Source of the DNA: Branchiostoma floridae
Taxonomy: Eukaryota; Chordata; Leptocardii; Amphioxiformes; Branchiostomatidae
Length of the DNA: 64,000 nucleotides
Direction of reading: 5' to 3'
NCBI RefSeq assembly: GCF_000003815.2
Contig: NC_049980.1
Location: forward strand, 12,906,560-12,970,559
This document shows positions 1 to 12,149 of this stretch, piece after piece; positions within the stretch are counted from its first letter, which is position 1; each line of letters starts with the position of its first letter. The notes under the pieces were generated by a model that was not told where the DNA came from, did no database searches, and saw only the letters and a list, made by a program, of their open reading frames with translations. Made by a program: the position numbers and the translations under genes.

Positions 1-1413
1 TAGCGTGAGGATTGAGATCAGTACGTTTATGTGAAATTTATTTACCGTTGTCCAAAGATAAGGTATGAAAAACAATGAGATTGGATCTTTTAAAAATCAA
101 TATAGTAGTAGAAAGTTTTTGGTGCAAGCTTGATGTGGAAACGACAAAAGAGACTATATTCATACATTCTCTTCAAGGCTAAACCGCTGTAACACCTAGG
201 AGCGCAATAAAAATAGTGGTTAGACCAGGACCCACGGTAAGCCCTAAGGGACATGTCCTGAGCACCCCTCAGTTCCACGGACGCAGTGGTGGCATCCATC
301 ATAAACACCGACACGGAAGTTTCGTCCCAGCTTTCGGGCTGACGTTTCTGACATATGGCGTGTTTTTATAACCCTACTCTTACACATGAAGCACCTGAGA
401 GCTCACCAATCACGGGGGTTCGTGTGAGGGCTTATTTCCAACCAGCCAGATATTGGTTTTGAGGCGGAATATTGTGTCATAAGTCAACCTTTGCCACAAT
501 ATCCGCGCGCTAGCGTGTCCCTAGATGGGCGGTTCTGAAGTCACCGCCCGTGAGGGTATTGCTTGTGTTTAACAAGTTGAGACAGAAAAGGTGTGACAAA
601 AGCCTGCCTGCTTTAAACGAAGCAATAAACAGGCTCCAAAGCGACTGAACTGCGGTATATGTGGGTCATGTCCCTCCTGGAAGCCAGCCCCACATTTCCC
701 ACGATATTGTGACACTGTGACACCGTTTGACGATTTGAGCGTCTCCAGAACGGTCCTTTGTGATGTACACATCAAACTCTCTTCATAAAGCAGAGATTCT
801 TCTCCAGCTTAATGGAGACCCTGACACACCCCACAATATTAGACAGGTGTTTGGCAACGGTTTGTGGTTAAAATCAATAGCAAAAGAAGTTTGTGTGAGT
901 TCAGGAAACGAAGTTAGCTTTTTTAAAACTTAAGATATGCACATGTCTGTACTTTTAACATAGTTCGTCCACGTACCATCATCGCAGTGAGATGGACATC
1001 CAACATGTTATTTGAGGTAGGAATTTAAGGCTACTTGTCCCGATGCTGAATGCAATTTTGTCTTGCCTAAAAGTATATTAAAAGTGATGCTGAAATTGTT
1101 TGCCATGATTTGTACTGGCGTTTTGTAATATTCACACATAACTTGGGTTCCAGATCCCTAGCTTATCAGACCCAAATTTTATACCCTTGTGAAAGGCATT
1201 TTACACCTATCTTTTCACTCAACTCAGTTTTAAAAATCGCCCTTGACCTTCGTCAACCCAGTTTATATCCACTTACTAAATATCATTACCAGAGGTTCTA
1301 AAGTTACGTTGACCACAAATATCTGGAAAGAAAACTCACACACAGACAGACAGTCGTCACACATGGATTCATTCCAGTGTGAGTGGACCAGACCTTGCAG
1401 CCCGGTCTTACGC
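1..1413. other. Gene-free stretch, nothing recognised
   Basis: No ORF here has recognisable domains. A short minus-strand run at 227-314 (starting MMDATTASVELRG and ending near a possible GTGGGT donor) has coding-like composition, but I cannot tie it to any gene, so it is not called. Confidence 0.4.
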
Positions 1414-1657
1414 ATACGCAGCTAGCCAATATGCCAATGATAGATATCCCTTAGATACACCTGTTAAGTCAATCACAGACCAATGATCAACGCTTGTTAT
1501 CCCCCTCTCTCTCTCACCCAGTCCTGTTATACCACATGTTAATGTTTTTTTTATTGTGCTCCAATGATGTATATGTATGAGCTATTGTGTATTATGCTGA
1601 AATATTGAATAAAGTTTGATTGAAAAAAAAAATTGAAAAAAAAAATACGCAGCTAGC
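1414..1657 (+). mobile_element. Retroposed 3' end with poly(A) tail and perfect 13-bp target-site duplication
   Basis: The 13-mer ATACGCAGCTAGC occurs at 1414-1426 and again at 1645-1657. Between the copies lies a 218-bp insert that ends in a polyadenylation signal (AATAAA near 1607) and an A-rich tail interrupted by TTG. A perfect direct repeat on both sides, a 3' poly(A) and no inverted termini are the signature of target-primed reverse transcription. The insert is most likely a 5'-truncated LINE 3' end or a retroposed transcript. No coding part of the parent is retained, so the family is unknown. The undamaged duplication suggests a recent insertion. Confidence 0.8.
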
Positions 1658-2140
1658 TAGCACCTTCTGCGAAAAACTAGTGTGCTCCACCAGGTATGCA
1701 AAACAAAAACAAACTTTCCGCGACTCCTTACCATGTGACTCACAAAAGTATGACGAAGGTCTAGACTTCATCTGTGTAAGCACCCATATTTTCAATAACA
1801 TATGTTTGAAACAAGCTTAAGACAAAACCGTGTGAGGTCAGCCATAGCGAACTAACATTTAATAATCAGATACAAGCTACTTTGATGATTATATACTCAA
1901 AACGAGATCACAAAGATCAAGACGAAAACGGCTTTAAGTTGGTGTATATTAGCTTCACTTGTATTTATATATATTTTATAAGATCTTATGATGAATACGG
2001 AAAACAAGCTTTATGGCTTGATTGTTCTATGAGGAGATGGCTCATGTCAAAGTTTGCTAGTTGTCCCATCTTTTTTACCTGCATGTATGCAGGTATGGTT
2101 TTGATGCTGGTGGGAACTTTTCGGTAGCCGGGGATGTAGG
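1658..2140. other. Gene-free spacer
   Basis: AT-rich sequence between the retroposed insert and the tandem array. Only short ORFs are present and none has recognisable content. Confidence 0.4.
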
Positions 2141-2142
2141 GC

Positions 2143-2745
2143 GCTGTATCTCGTGAACGGATGGTGCGAGCACGACGATTTTTGGTACGTGGGTTGGGGA
2201 TGGTAGCCTGACACTCAGGTGTGATTTTGGGCCTCCTGGCGCTTGACCTTAACATTGAAGGTGGCATTTTTTGTGTTTTTGGGGCACTTTTGGCGCTGTG
2301 TGTCCGGAACGATACGCGCGATTGCGACGATTTTTGGTGCATGGGTGGGGGGTTGTTGCCTGTTGCCTAGGATTGACTTTGGGCCTTGTCGCGTTTGAAC
2401 TTGACCCGGCAGGTCGAATTTTGTGTCCGGGAGGGGTGTTTCCGGAGTTATATCTTCTGAACGGCTGGTGCTGGCGCGATGATATTTGGCACATGTGTCG
2501 GCGGTGGCTGAATAATGCTCAATTTTGATTTTGGCGCCCTTGGTGCTTGAACTTGACATTTTAGGTTACCTTTTGTGCGGGCACGGGGCGTGCGCTGTAT
2601 CTCCGGAACGCAAGGTGCCATTGTGTTGCCATTTGGTACGTGAGTTGTTTGTGGTGTCCTGGTGGTCAGGTTTGATTTTGGGCCTCCTAGTGCTTGAACT
2701 TGATACTGTATAGGTTGACCCTGTTTTAGTGTGGTTGGGGCATCC
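2143..2745 (+). repeat. Diverged tandem repeat, period about 152 bp, four units
   Basis: The phrase GCTGTATCTCcgGAACG recurs at 2143, 2295, 2447 and 2594, giving spacings of 152, 152 and 147 bp. Each unit continues through a CGACGATTTTTGGTAC-like segment and a TTTTGGGCCTCCTGGCGCTTGAACTTGAC-like segment, recoverable in all four units with many substitutions. The ORFs of 81-118 codons here (2215-2559 -, 1986-2342 -, 2271-2528 +) are by-products of this GC-richer array. I cannot tell whether it is an old satellite or an expanded piece of a transposon. Confidence 0.75.
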
Positions 2746-5115
2746 TCCCAATATCTGCTTGGTTTTAAAAACAGATTATGGTTGGGTGTAGAACCATCAT
2801 CTGGCCTGGGCCACCTTCAATGTATCAGGTTACTTAGTGGCACTGACAGTTTGCCAGATGACGGGAGTGTACAAGAATATATATCTGTTGGTCAGGTATA
2901 ATTGAAGTTTGCTTATTACTCTTTGTGGTGTTTCTAGAGCTGTATAGTACTGAGTTTTAAGTTCCGGTACAAGTTCCTTTACCTTGTTGGCAATCATGGT
3001 TGAACTTGAACTTAAACAGAAGAAGATGCAATTTTCTAATGTGGAGGAGAACTGTATAGAGTGTGGGCATAAGAGAAAGGTATGTGTATGATTTGTCCTG
3101 TGTTTCTTTTTGTTTCTTTGGTAATGCCATTTCCATACTGTATACATGTAATTTGTTGTTTTGGGCTAGTCATATTCGCTTGGTTTTTGGGCCTGCTTAA
3201 TCTATGGTACAGGCAGGGTTAAGTGGTGGAGGCTTAGCTTTGTTCTGTTTTAAATTCAGTATCGTTTGTTGCATTTTGTCGCGGCAAATATATGATGAAA
3301 TTCCCCTTCTAAGCAACTGCTCATTGGTTTGCGGGGATGTTTGCTGGGTGTTTGCTTTGACTACAACAGCTTCTGAACTTTTCAAAGCTTCCATTGCCAG
3401 CAGCTTGCCATCTATAAATGGGATTGACAAGGACATTTTTCATAGTAAATTATGCTGTTAAATTTGGCTTAGATACTACAGGAGATTTAGGTTTGGGTTG
3501 GATGGATTGAATGAAAATATCATACCACCCTGGGGACTAACTGTTGCTGCTGCATGGGGGCGACCACTATTCATGTTGTCTAATGTCTATGGAACTACAG
3601 ATAAAAGTATCATTGGTCAAATTATGCGAGTAACATTCCGATGTCAAGTGAATAACACCCCAGAAATAAATCTTTAATGAATATCATTGGAAGAACACAA
3701 ACCAAGGAGACTTAGCAGCTGCATTAGGTCAGTACATTGAAATAGGAAGATATTAGTATATCATGTGACAGAGTAACTACATGTGCATGGGCCATCTGAG
3801 ACAAAAAAAGGTAGCGTCTCAACAACTTCAAAGTACTGTGGTTGGTTACATACTTAAGAAATCCAAAATAAGTAATGTTCATCCCTGTCCAAACTTACAA
3901 ATTCAGAAAATGGAATTTCAGAGTCAGACTTTTGCATGGTGCACAACCAACACAGTAAAAAGCTCATTTTTCCAACCACGTACCACAGACAAAAAGGCAA
4001 AAATACACAATAGGTCTACAGAAACCCAATACATTTCATGCAGGCCTGAGGTCTACGAACTCTTGTCTATTGTAGAAAAGCAAAGGAACTGTACATCCAC
4101 GTTTAAACCTGAAGATATATGCAAGCATCGAAGCATAACAATGAGCGATTGTGTTGCCAGCTTTACGAAAGCAAGCTGCTTGTTTCACAGCAATTGAACC
4201 TTCGAATTATCAATCAATATGCTGAACTCAACAAAACAAGCTTAGTGTACATGTGTGGTATTTGCATATGCCAATATGTACGCTACTTGATACGCTAAGG
4301 AGCTTAGACTTGTAAAACATGAAGAAAGAAGCCTTGTCGAGAGTTCTCGTCTCGATAAGACAAGAACCTAAGGCCAGCTGCCGAGAATGGCTTTTTACGA
4401 CATCATTTCATGTGTACAACCTTTTTGACGACAAAGAATGATCATCGTTGAAAATGCTGACATATCAGATATGATGGATGCCTGTGTAGTGCCTTGGTTT
4501 ATTTCTCTAAACTATGTCAGAAGCAGTGGTGCTAAACTTTCGCGGTTTTTATTTCCATCTCCAGAGCCGGCATGCTAGTCACGGCTGGTGCTGGCGGGAC
4601 CGTGCCCGGGAAAGGGCAGGGAAAACGCAGGGTGTGCAGATTTGACAGAAAGGTAAATTGATGAAGGGTTCATATCAACGATCACCGCACAATAACAAGT
4701 CAATGGCTTTTGAATGTATCGTGATCGTATTAGGAGAACTGTGAGTGGGATTATGGGGGTCATCGCAATTCACTAAGGCATGCTTGTAACCGAAGTCGTT
4801 TTGTCAAATTCAACAAGTTTGGGAGACAAACCGCAATTTTACAAACCGCTAAACTAAAGTAATCGATGTCATAAAAAAAAATGAAAAATAGATATAAAAA
4901 CTTGTAATGGAACACCTAATAAAACTTTTTTTTATCATTCATTTATAGAGGATGATAGTTACAATAAACTCCAGTATAGGATATTTCTTAGTAAGGTAAG
5001 CATAGTTGACATCATCGCCAAACGTTATCGTTAGGTAATCATTCTTTCAGAATCTTGTAGTGTATCGTGGTACATAGGGCAGAAAGTTTCCTTGCCTTTT
5101 CAGTACGTAGCAGTG
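2746..5115. other. Gene-free stretch, nothing recognised
   Basis: The longest ORF is 138 codons (3781-4197 +). It is low-complexity, lacks a recognisable domain and has no flanking splice sites that would extend it, so it is not called as a gene. The minus-strand ORF at 3197-3436 (79 codons) is equally unsupported. Confidence 0.4.
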
Positions 5116-5119
5116 TATA

Positions 5120-5320
5120 TTTTTTACCCTTAAGTGTTGCTCGAGGCACTTCCTCGAACACGGGACCCCGTTTTACGTCCCTTCCGAAAGACGGTAGCAG
5201 CCCCAATCAAGATGCCATGACCAGGATTGAACCGGGGGCTCACATTGCAATTACAAATTGTTTGGAACCAAGAGCTCAACTGAAAAGCTGATACCACTTG
5301 AGCTACAATGACGTCTGGTA
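5120..5320 (-). mobile_element. tRNA-derived SINE (pol III A and B boxes)
   Basis: On the minus strand there is an A-box-like TAGCTCAAGTGGTA (5292-5305 in plus coordinates). About 70 bp further is a B-box-like GGTTCAATCCTGG (5221-5233). A body containing GGGACGTAAAACGGGGTCCC and a hairpin-forming GAGGAAGTGCCTCGAG follows. Internal pol III boxes followed by a non-tRNA body indicate a SINE rather than a functional tRNA. The A-to-B spacing is too long, and no acceptor-stem pairing or anticodon arm can be drawn. The family name is unknown to me. Confidence 0.6.
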
Positions 5321-5325
5321 TAACA

Positions 5326-6440
5326 CGGGGAATTCCGGACCTTCCCTAACCCAATTGTCTTGCAGCCGCCCCTGTGAAAACCCATGGCCCGTCGCCGCTC
5401 GTTTTCTCCCCAAGTGGTGTCAAATTCACGGGAGCCCCGTATCGGTCTTTCCCGCGATTTATTGACCAAAATAATTAATTAACCGACTAGAGAGTTGATA
5501 ATACGCTCCAACTTGACCCGCTAACCTAGGTAGCATTAAACATTTAGGGCCCCAATCGCTATTCGATAAGAGGGAAATAAGAAGGAAATGAAGCTACCAA
5601 ACACAAATGTCAACTTGTATTTATCACAGAGGCAGTGTTCGCTGTGCCGATTACCACTGCAGCGCTTAAAAAGATAATGAGACCTTTACAAGGAACTAAT
5701 GCATTAAACCATACATCAACGTCGGTCCCTCGTCACTTCTCTGTACACAAACTAGTTTTGCAAGGAGCTATGAATATTGATACATAAGAGTGGCTAACGA
5801 GGAAATGATGGAGAGAGTTTATGATGAACCCCTTGTGGTGGTAAGAGATTTATAACATGTACCTTTGCCGGAGGCTGGCCCGCTCCTGGCGGCGGAGGAG
5901 TGGGGTAGAACCGCCAGCAGGACGCAGACGTACCGCAGCATCCACGGCAGCCGGTCGCGCGTCATCCCGCAGGTACACACGGTGGGCTGCTGGAGAAACC
6001 GCCTCGGCTCCGCCTTCTCTCAGGTGCTCAGCAAGGCTAATGCGTGTTGCCCACCTTCGGTCGATCCTATTTCCTGTACGGCACACGCGGGAAATAAGAG
6101 AGTGATTGTAGAGGTGAGCGGCCAAGCACTGTATTAAAGAGTGGCTGGGGGAACGTACCGTATGTGCGAGCATGCACACTGGAAGTAACGTGTCAGCCCC
6201 GCAAGATTAATACGGGGTCCATCCAATAGTCTTCATCATTTATGAGGCAGCGGCAGCCGAGATTGAGCGTCGCACTGGAGAGTGACCCTTGCACTCCGGT
6301 TAACTTCAAAACTCCCAGGGATATCAATAAAGGAAGCCCGATATTTTGTTGGAGGTTCTTTACTTGGTTACGGTCAATGAGCAAACAAGACCGAAGGTAT
6401 AATGAGTTTTGGTCGGGCGGTCTTTGCCAAAATCGCACAC
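5326..6440. other. Gene-free stretch
   Basis: No gene recognised. GC rises around 5,860-6,110, where overlapping ORFs of 82-109 codons run on both strands, as expected from base composition. A pyrimidine- or purine-rich strand bias is absent. Confidence 0.35.
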
Positions 6441-6479
6441 ACTGAGGTCCAACAGATCAACCTAATATTTTCTGTACAG

Positions 6480-6850
6480 CGATGATGTGGTTCTGGGATC
6501 ATAAACACAATAAAATGGCACCTTTCTGGGGTCGGCCATCTTTTCAACTGGCTTGTTTTCGCAGAAAATTACAGCGGAGCAATCTGCGGAGGGTTAGTGT
6601 TTGGGTTCCGGTCTGCTGCAATCATTACTCTGTGATAATGTGCACGCCTCGGATCAACCCCGCTTATTCGTAACGCCGCCGCTGACAAAGTAATCTTGTT
6701 TTAATCCGCAGCCGGAATAAATGGCGTACATGACTCACAGAAGCTGACAAGGGAGGCACGGAGCCGAATCTGTCATCCGTGCAGGCCGGGAAATGATGAA
6801 GAAAACAGCGCCGTGGCTGGCTGCCATTGATACCGCAGTGGCACAACTAC
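6480..6850. promoter_or_regulatory. Candidate cis-regulatory patch (unique, motif-dense)
   Basis: This is non-repetitive sequence within a MITE-rich region. It has homeodomain-type sites (TAATCC near 6,702, the Otx/Pitx class), a Sox/TCF-type ACAAAG near 6,686, and a GATA-type TGATAA near 6,634. No ORF is credible. The motif calls are simple word matches that occur often by chance, so this is only a place to look for conservation. Confidence 0.2.
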
Positions 6851-7735
6851 TCAGCGACAGGTGCTTGAAAAAGTTTCGTTTGAAGATCTCACGACTCCGC
6901 GAGTTTCTTGTATGTCTTGTAGTTCATTAATTTTGTAAACAGGGTTTTGATAAAGATTACCATGTGTAAATTGATCACTTTCTGTCACACCACGGTAAAT
7001 GTGACTACATGTATCACAATACAAACAGACGAACCAAGAACAGCAAGTCCCATAAATTAGTAGCCTTTTCTATTGACCATGGCCAAGTTTGATTAACGAC
7101 TAGTTCTACCACCTTTGATTCTACGTCGTGCCACTCAATTTCTGACCTTGGCGGTCATCTTGCCACTCATTGACTTACTGCCACCCTGATGACAGTGTAT
7201 TCAAATAACTACGGACACACACCGACACAAACAAACAGACACACGGAAATCAAACAGTCACTTATAGTTTTGTAGTATTTCATTTGCTGAAAAGTTTTCC
7301 AAAACAAATTCCCCAAACCAATGGTTACGGCCTATGCTCCCAACGATTAGAGCCTATGGCCATAGCTCCCAACAACACTCTAACTTGAATAGCGCCCCCC
7401 CCACACACACACAAACACAAACTCGAGGAACAGAGATACCTGTCATAACCTATTATTACATGCAAACTACCAGATCATCCTCATCATGCAAGCCGCGTCA
7501 TCTCAGTAGCAAATTCTAATGAAACCAAATGAAAAGCACACAGCATGAAATTGGCTCCAACACAAAAACAGAATGAGGGTATATAAACATGTGTGGTGTC
7601 TAATGCGTGTGACATCTGGAGTGAAGGCCTGATAGATTGTATTATGTCGTTTCACTGCCCATAAACAGAACAGGAAACGTACCCGTGTACCCGGCAGACA
7701 CGACACATTGTTGTGGATTAGGGCCTGGTTATATT
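6851..7735. other. Gene-free stretch with short simple-sequence patches
   Basis: It contains CA-rich patches near 7,210-7,245 and 7,400-7,425 and no supported gene. Confidence 0.4.
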
Positions 7736-7935
7736 CATTGTACGATCGTCGTAAGATATCAAAATGGGCGCATCATTCTCATACATATGTCACACAAATT
7801 TCAATCTTGTTAAAGAGTAGGCTGTCCTTGTCAGAGAATACATACTTGTCGGCGGTTGAGTCTATCAGAGCCTGCTCGAAAATTCCACGACAATAAAATC
7901 GTACGACGGCCTAGGACGGATGTGACCGCTTCGTT
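7736..7935. mobile_element. MITE copy, GTCGTACGAT family (degenerate)
   Basis: It starts with GTACGATCGTCGTAAGAT and ends with AATCGTACGACGGCCTAGGAC, inverted versions of the same terminus about 200 bp apart. Its interior contains a CTTGTCAGAG/GTTGAGTCTATC-type core. It is related to the intact copy at 26,842-27,040. The ORFs at 7831-8157 (-) and 7856-8143 (+) straddle its end and are not genes. Confidence 0.5.
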
Positions 7936-9743
7936 AGAGGGGAACCGTATAGGACTAGTGGGACTTGATGCCCCAAACATTGGCAAAGCCCTCTCCAATT
8001 CTAGCCTTATCCATGTACTCCGTGGTGTTTTGACCATGAAACTACACAGCCATGGTGTAGATTGTATTCTTAACATGAATTTGATATCAATGATTTTCAC
8101 GAACGATAAACTTTCCGGCGAGGTGCTACTTATAACCCAATGATATGACACTATCAAGGGGGAATGTTAGAATCACGGATACAACCTTAATACAACCTCT
8201 GAACTCCCACTCCCACAAGCCTGACCTTTGAAGTGACACCATGCCATCTTCCGACTTCCACTTCCTGTCACTCTACTGACAGTACTGACAAATAACTACG
8301 AACTGACACGAGCAGAAACATCTAGAAACAGCGAAATCAAATCCTCCATATACAAGTAGGCAAAACACGGAGGCAAATGTTTTCAAAGTTGGAATTATAA
8401 ACCTGTAAAGTCTAACTAAAGACACGGTCGATATCGAAGGCTTCTTGTACTTAACTTAAGGGTGTGCCGTTCGACCTTGAAACAATCTTGGGAGAAAGTT
8501 TTCTTTTGCTCCAGAGGAAGTATCGCTCTTGGTGAAAGCCATTCTGCTAATACATTCCGGCCCTAGCGCAATCACAATTTCACCAGTGCCGTATTGATCA
8601 CGGAAAGCTATCACCGTGGCGTTTAAGCTTAGATAATTATAAGATTAGGGGAACGTCTAACGATATCGATATTCCATTGAAAACGTAAGCAATTCTTTGG
8701 TCTTAACCTAAACCGCAATAATCATTAGGACTTAACTGTGAGTTAGAACTTAGAAATAGCTCAATAATAAGAACGCGTTGCCGGCAAAAACTTCTTTTCC
8801 TACTTCAAGGACAGACATGTATTGGAAAGTCAAACATAAATCACTTTTCGATGCGACCCATGTTATGAGCAAGCAAAGATTTTACCGATCGCTCAAGAAT
8901 TTTCACAGATATTCTATTTTTTGTCATACTTTTTGCATTAAATTCGAATAATGAAATCAAGGGTAACAAAAATCCAATTTGGTTGCTCAATGATCCCTCA
9001 GTGATCGCCGTCTGTTGAAAAGTGGGTAGTGATGGGTAGGTACTGTAGAAGAACGTGGTGAACTCCCAGTACGGGACTTTAAGACAAACCTTTACAAAGT
9101 GACAAGAAGCCAGTGAATACCCAACGAGTACAGCAAGCCTCTGGGTATGTGGTGGTAGTGGTAGCATATGAATACTAATGTCCCTTACTGCTCCCCACAG
9201 CCCGCAAAGGTCTGCGTTATGAAGAATTATTCCGGAGATTCCCGTGTAATTACATTATTGGTCACGCTCCGTGCGTAGGTGATATTCACAGCCACGTCCC
9301 TTCTGCCCGTTGTTCGTATTCACGGCCGCAGAACCATCAGTGCTACCTGCCTACAGGACTTCCTGGTCATTACAATACAGGAGATGGAAGTCGCGCCAAG
9401 ACTTCTAAATAACTTTCTCTTAATGTTTGCTAAGAACAAATCACGGTAAATTTCCTTTCCATCAGAGGTCTTGACGTACTACTCGTGGCAACCAAGCCGT
9501 GGCTCTGGTAAGCTGGAATTTAATAATCCTAAAGCAATTTATTAGTGATGCACGTCGTGAACTGAAAGGTCGACCGTGCCCTATTTATCACACGTCGTTG
9601 AGGTGTACTGTTCAAGAAAGAACGCCCATGAACCACAAGGTAAATTCCCATTCAAGCATGACAACTATTCAAGAAGACATTTAGCTACATGAGTCTATAG
9701 CTTACAGATAATTACCTACACGTATTTAAGTCTAGGACCGGAC
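7936..9743. other. Gene-free stretch, nothing recognised
   Basis: The longest ORF (8841-9167 -, 108 codons) shows no domain that I recognise and no splice-site support. The rest is unique-looking AT-rich DNA. Confidence 0.4.
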
Positions 9744-9920
9744 CTGTGCCTTAACTACTGCACCTGTACTGCACCTGTACCTGCACCTGTACCTAAACTG
9801 CTGCACCTGCACCTGTACTGCACCTGCATCTGTACTGCATCTGTACTGTACCTGCACGTAAACTGCTGCACCTGCACCTATACTGCTGCACCTGTACTTG
9901 CACCTGTAACTGCACCTGAT
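9744..9920. repeat. CACCTG-rich short tandem array (ten perfect E2-boxes)
   Basis: An irregular array is built from the words CACCTGTACTG, CACCTGCA and TGTACTGCATC. CACCTG occurs perfectly ten times, at 9761, 9772, 9784, 9804, 9810, 9821, 9869, 9889, 9901 and 9913. CACCTG is the core recognised by Snail/Slug and ZEB zinc-finger repressors and some bHLH factors (established knowledge). The array may simply be a decayed minisatellite. Confidence 0.7.
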
Positions 9921-11153
9921 AATTGTTCGGGTACACAGCCAGACTCAGTACTATTCACCCTCACCACATAATCGTGTTCACGTGAAGTAAAAGCAGAAAC
10001 CATACTAATACATTCTGACCACGGTAATAAGAATGATTATGACGCATATCGGCAATAGTTTGCAGAGTCAGTTCCTATGATCTATAATTGCTATCTTAAT
10101 ATCGCTCCAATCATCTGAACCTAGCGATGATTATACCTTCGTGTAATCCAGTTCCGAACGTGACAATGTTACATCATCGTTTAAGTGTCACATTCAGAAT
10201 AATGTTTCTGCCGATAAAAATTATCGAATATTTCAACAGTTAAGTTGTAATGATGTCGAAATCAACCAGTACTATTACATGCTACATCAGAACATTAATA
10301 GCAATGGTCACACGATCAAGTATGGCAAATCATGTAGAAATTATAATTGTACACTTTGAAATAGAATATGATATTATGAACAAGCCCGTCCTGGCAAAGA
10401 TTTCAGGTTGCCAAGTAACGTATATGGGTACAGTGCCCCTTTCAGAGAGAGAACAATGGAATTCAGAGGCGTTTTAAAGATCTCAAATCTAAAGTTTTAC
10501 ACGTTAATTGCTGAAATAATTTGGTTCATTAAAAACATTACCCAATTTGTTAATGGCCGGATTTCCTTTTTTTCTATTCTCCTAATGTTTCCTTACTAAT
10601 GAGTCCATTTTTATAACGATGCAAAAACATTTCTTTCATTTATCATCTCTTTCGATCATGCACAATAATACATACAGACCATACAAAAACGTCTTGAAAA
10701 GGCCGCCTATAGCTAGACCACCCATAGGTAGAAAGTAGACAGCGGCTAAGTTGATACAAATCGCAGGAAATAGCGCCAGTGTGTTTTACCGAGATTGAAA
10801 CAGTAGGGAGCTTACATTATACCACAATGGCTTCAGCAGGTGATGGTTTGTGTTGGTCCTTATAGCGGGCCCGAAGCCAAGGTCTATATGGACACACCTC
10901 GTTGGCTTAGGCTTAAGCGATGCTGAAAATGCGATTTTTATTGTGGCGTCGTATCCTATCTATTGGTTACGTGCCAAAGCCCACACAGTACTTCCCGACA
11001 TCTGTGTTAGCACTGCGGCTAGTGCAGGAAGTGTCAGCGACCGCTGGGCACAAAGTAAAACTTTCAATATCAACCACACAATCACAACAACAAACTATAT
11101 TTACCTAGAGTGGAGGTTATGTTTTGGCTATCTACTTTTGTGTTTCTGTTTTT

Positions 11154-11156
<3 letters not shown>
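9921..11156. other. Gene-free stretch
   Basis: AT-rich sequence with short ORFs only. Nothing is recognisable as a gene or a complete mobile element. Confidence 0.4.

Positions 11157-11193
<37 letters not shown>
11157..11193 (+). repeat. (GT)n microsatellite
   Basis: An uninterrupted run of about 18 GT dinucleotides. Confidence 0.95.
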
Positions 11194-11196
<3 letters not shown>

Positions 11197-12149
11197 GAAA
11201 CATCAAAATTGATATATTTGTAGCCCCTACTGGCACAAAAATCAGTGTAACAGCCAAAAAGTACATTCATATCTACCAAGGCTCCGTACTATTTCGATAA
11301 TGTGTTCTAAGTTTCTTACGTTAAGTGAATGTGTCTCCACGGGGGAAAAAGCAAAGTGAGCTAGTTTGTGGTTTTGTCTTCATTCCTGAGCACCGAATGT
11401 AAATAACGCCTATAACACCCCTTTCATCTGAAATATACCCCCAGTCGGAGCTTCGCCCCGGACTCTGCCACTTCCGTGGTCAATCGAATTACCAGTAAAT
11501 TAGTCGGCGGTCTTTCCCACACTCGGGAGGCCGCCACGGATTCGTCATCTTGTCAATACAGACCGCTGTGGTCAATAAAAACGACAATAATCAGTGCCTG
11601 GGCATACAGCTGCTCAATATATGCCTCACACTGGACACCATTAAGCCATGATGGCTCTGATTATGCATCTTTTATGGTTTAACGATGTCCACGGCTTGGT
11701 GGTGAACGCGCTGACGCCAGGTTGGTATCACGGCTCGCCACCAGACAGGCAAAGGTATCACCGTACTCCGGAGTCTTTACAGTATAAGGCATAGGAAAAT
11801 CAATATTATGTTTTCTATTACTTCGGTTCTCGAAAAAGCATGGTCGGTACTCGGTAGATATGCATATGGATTCCCTTTTCGTTTTTACATGCCAGCCGAA
11901 ATCATAACATGGTGTGAACATAAAAGGGATATAGGTGTGCTGAATCTGTCTATATGATATCACTTCTATTGCAGCAGACATAATGAGAACATTTCCGCAA
12001 CGATTTCCTCACTAAGATGTCAAATCGAAAATACTATGTCCCGTAGCATTTTGCCAGTGGTCGTCCGCACGAAAAGGCTAGGGTCGGTCAGAAAACTGGA
12101 AACACACCATTTTTCCTATGCACGACAACTCATGTTTGGGCAGCCTTCA
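11194..12149. other. Gene-free stretch
   Basis: No gene seen. The minus-strand ORF at 11679-11981 (100 codons) has no recognisable content. Confidence 0.4.

Noticed and set aside
3781-4197. 138-codon plus-strand ORF
   Set aside because: No recognisable domain and no neighbouring exon-like sequence.
5221-5305. Functional tRNA gene
   Set aside because: Only the A and B boxes are present. The spacing is too long and no acceptor stem or anticodon loop can be folded, so it is called a SINE.
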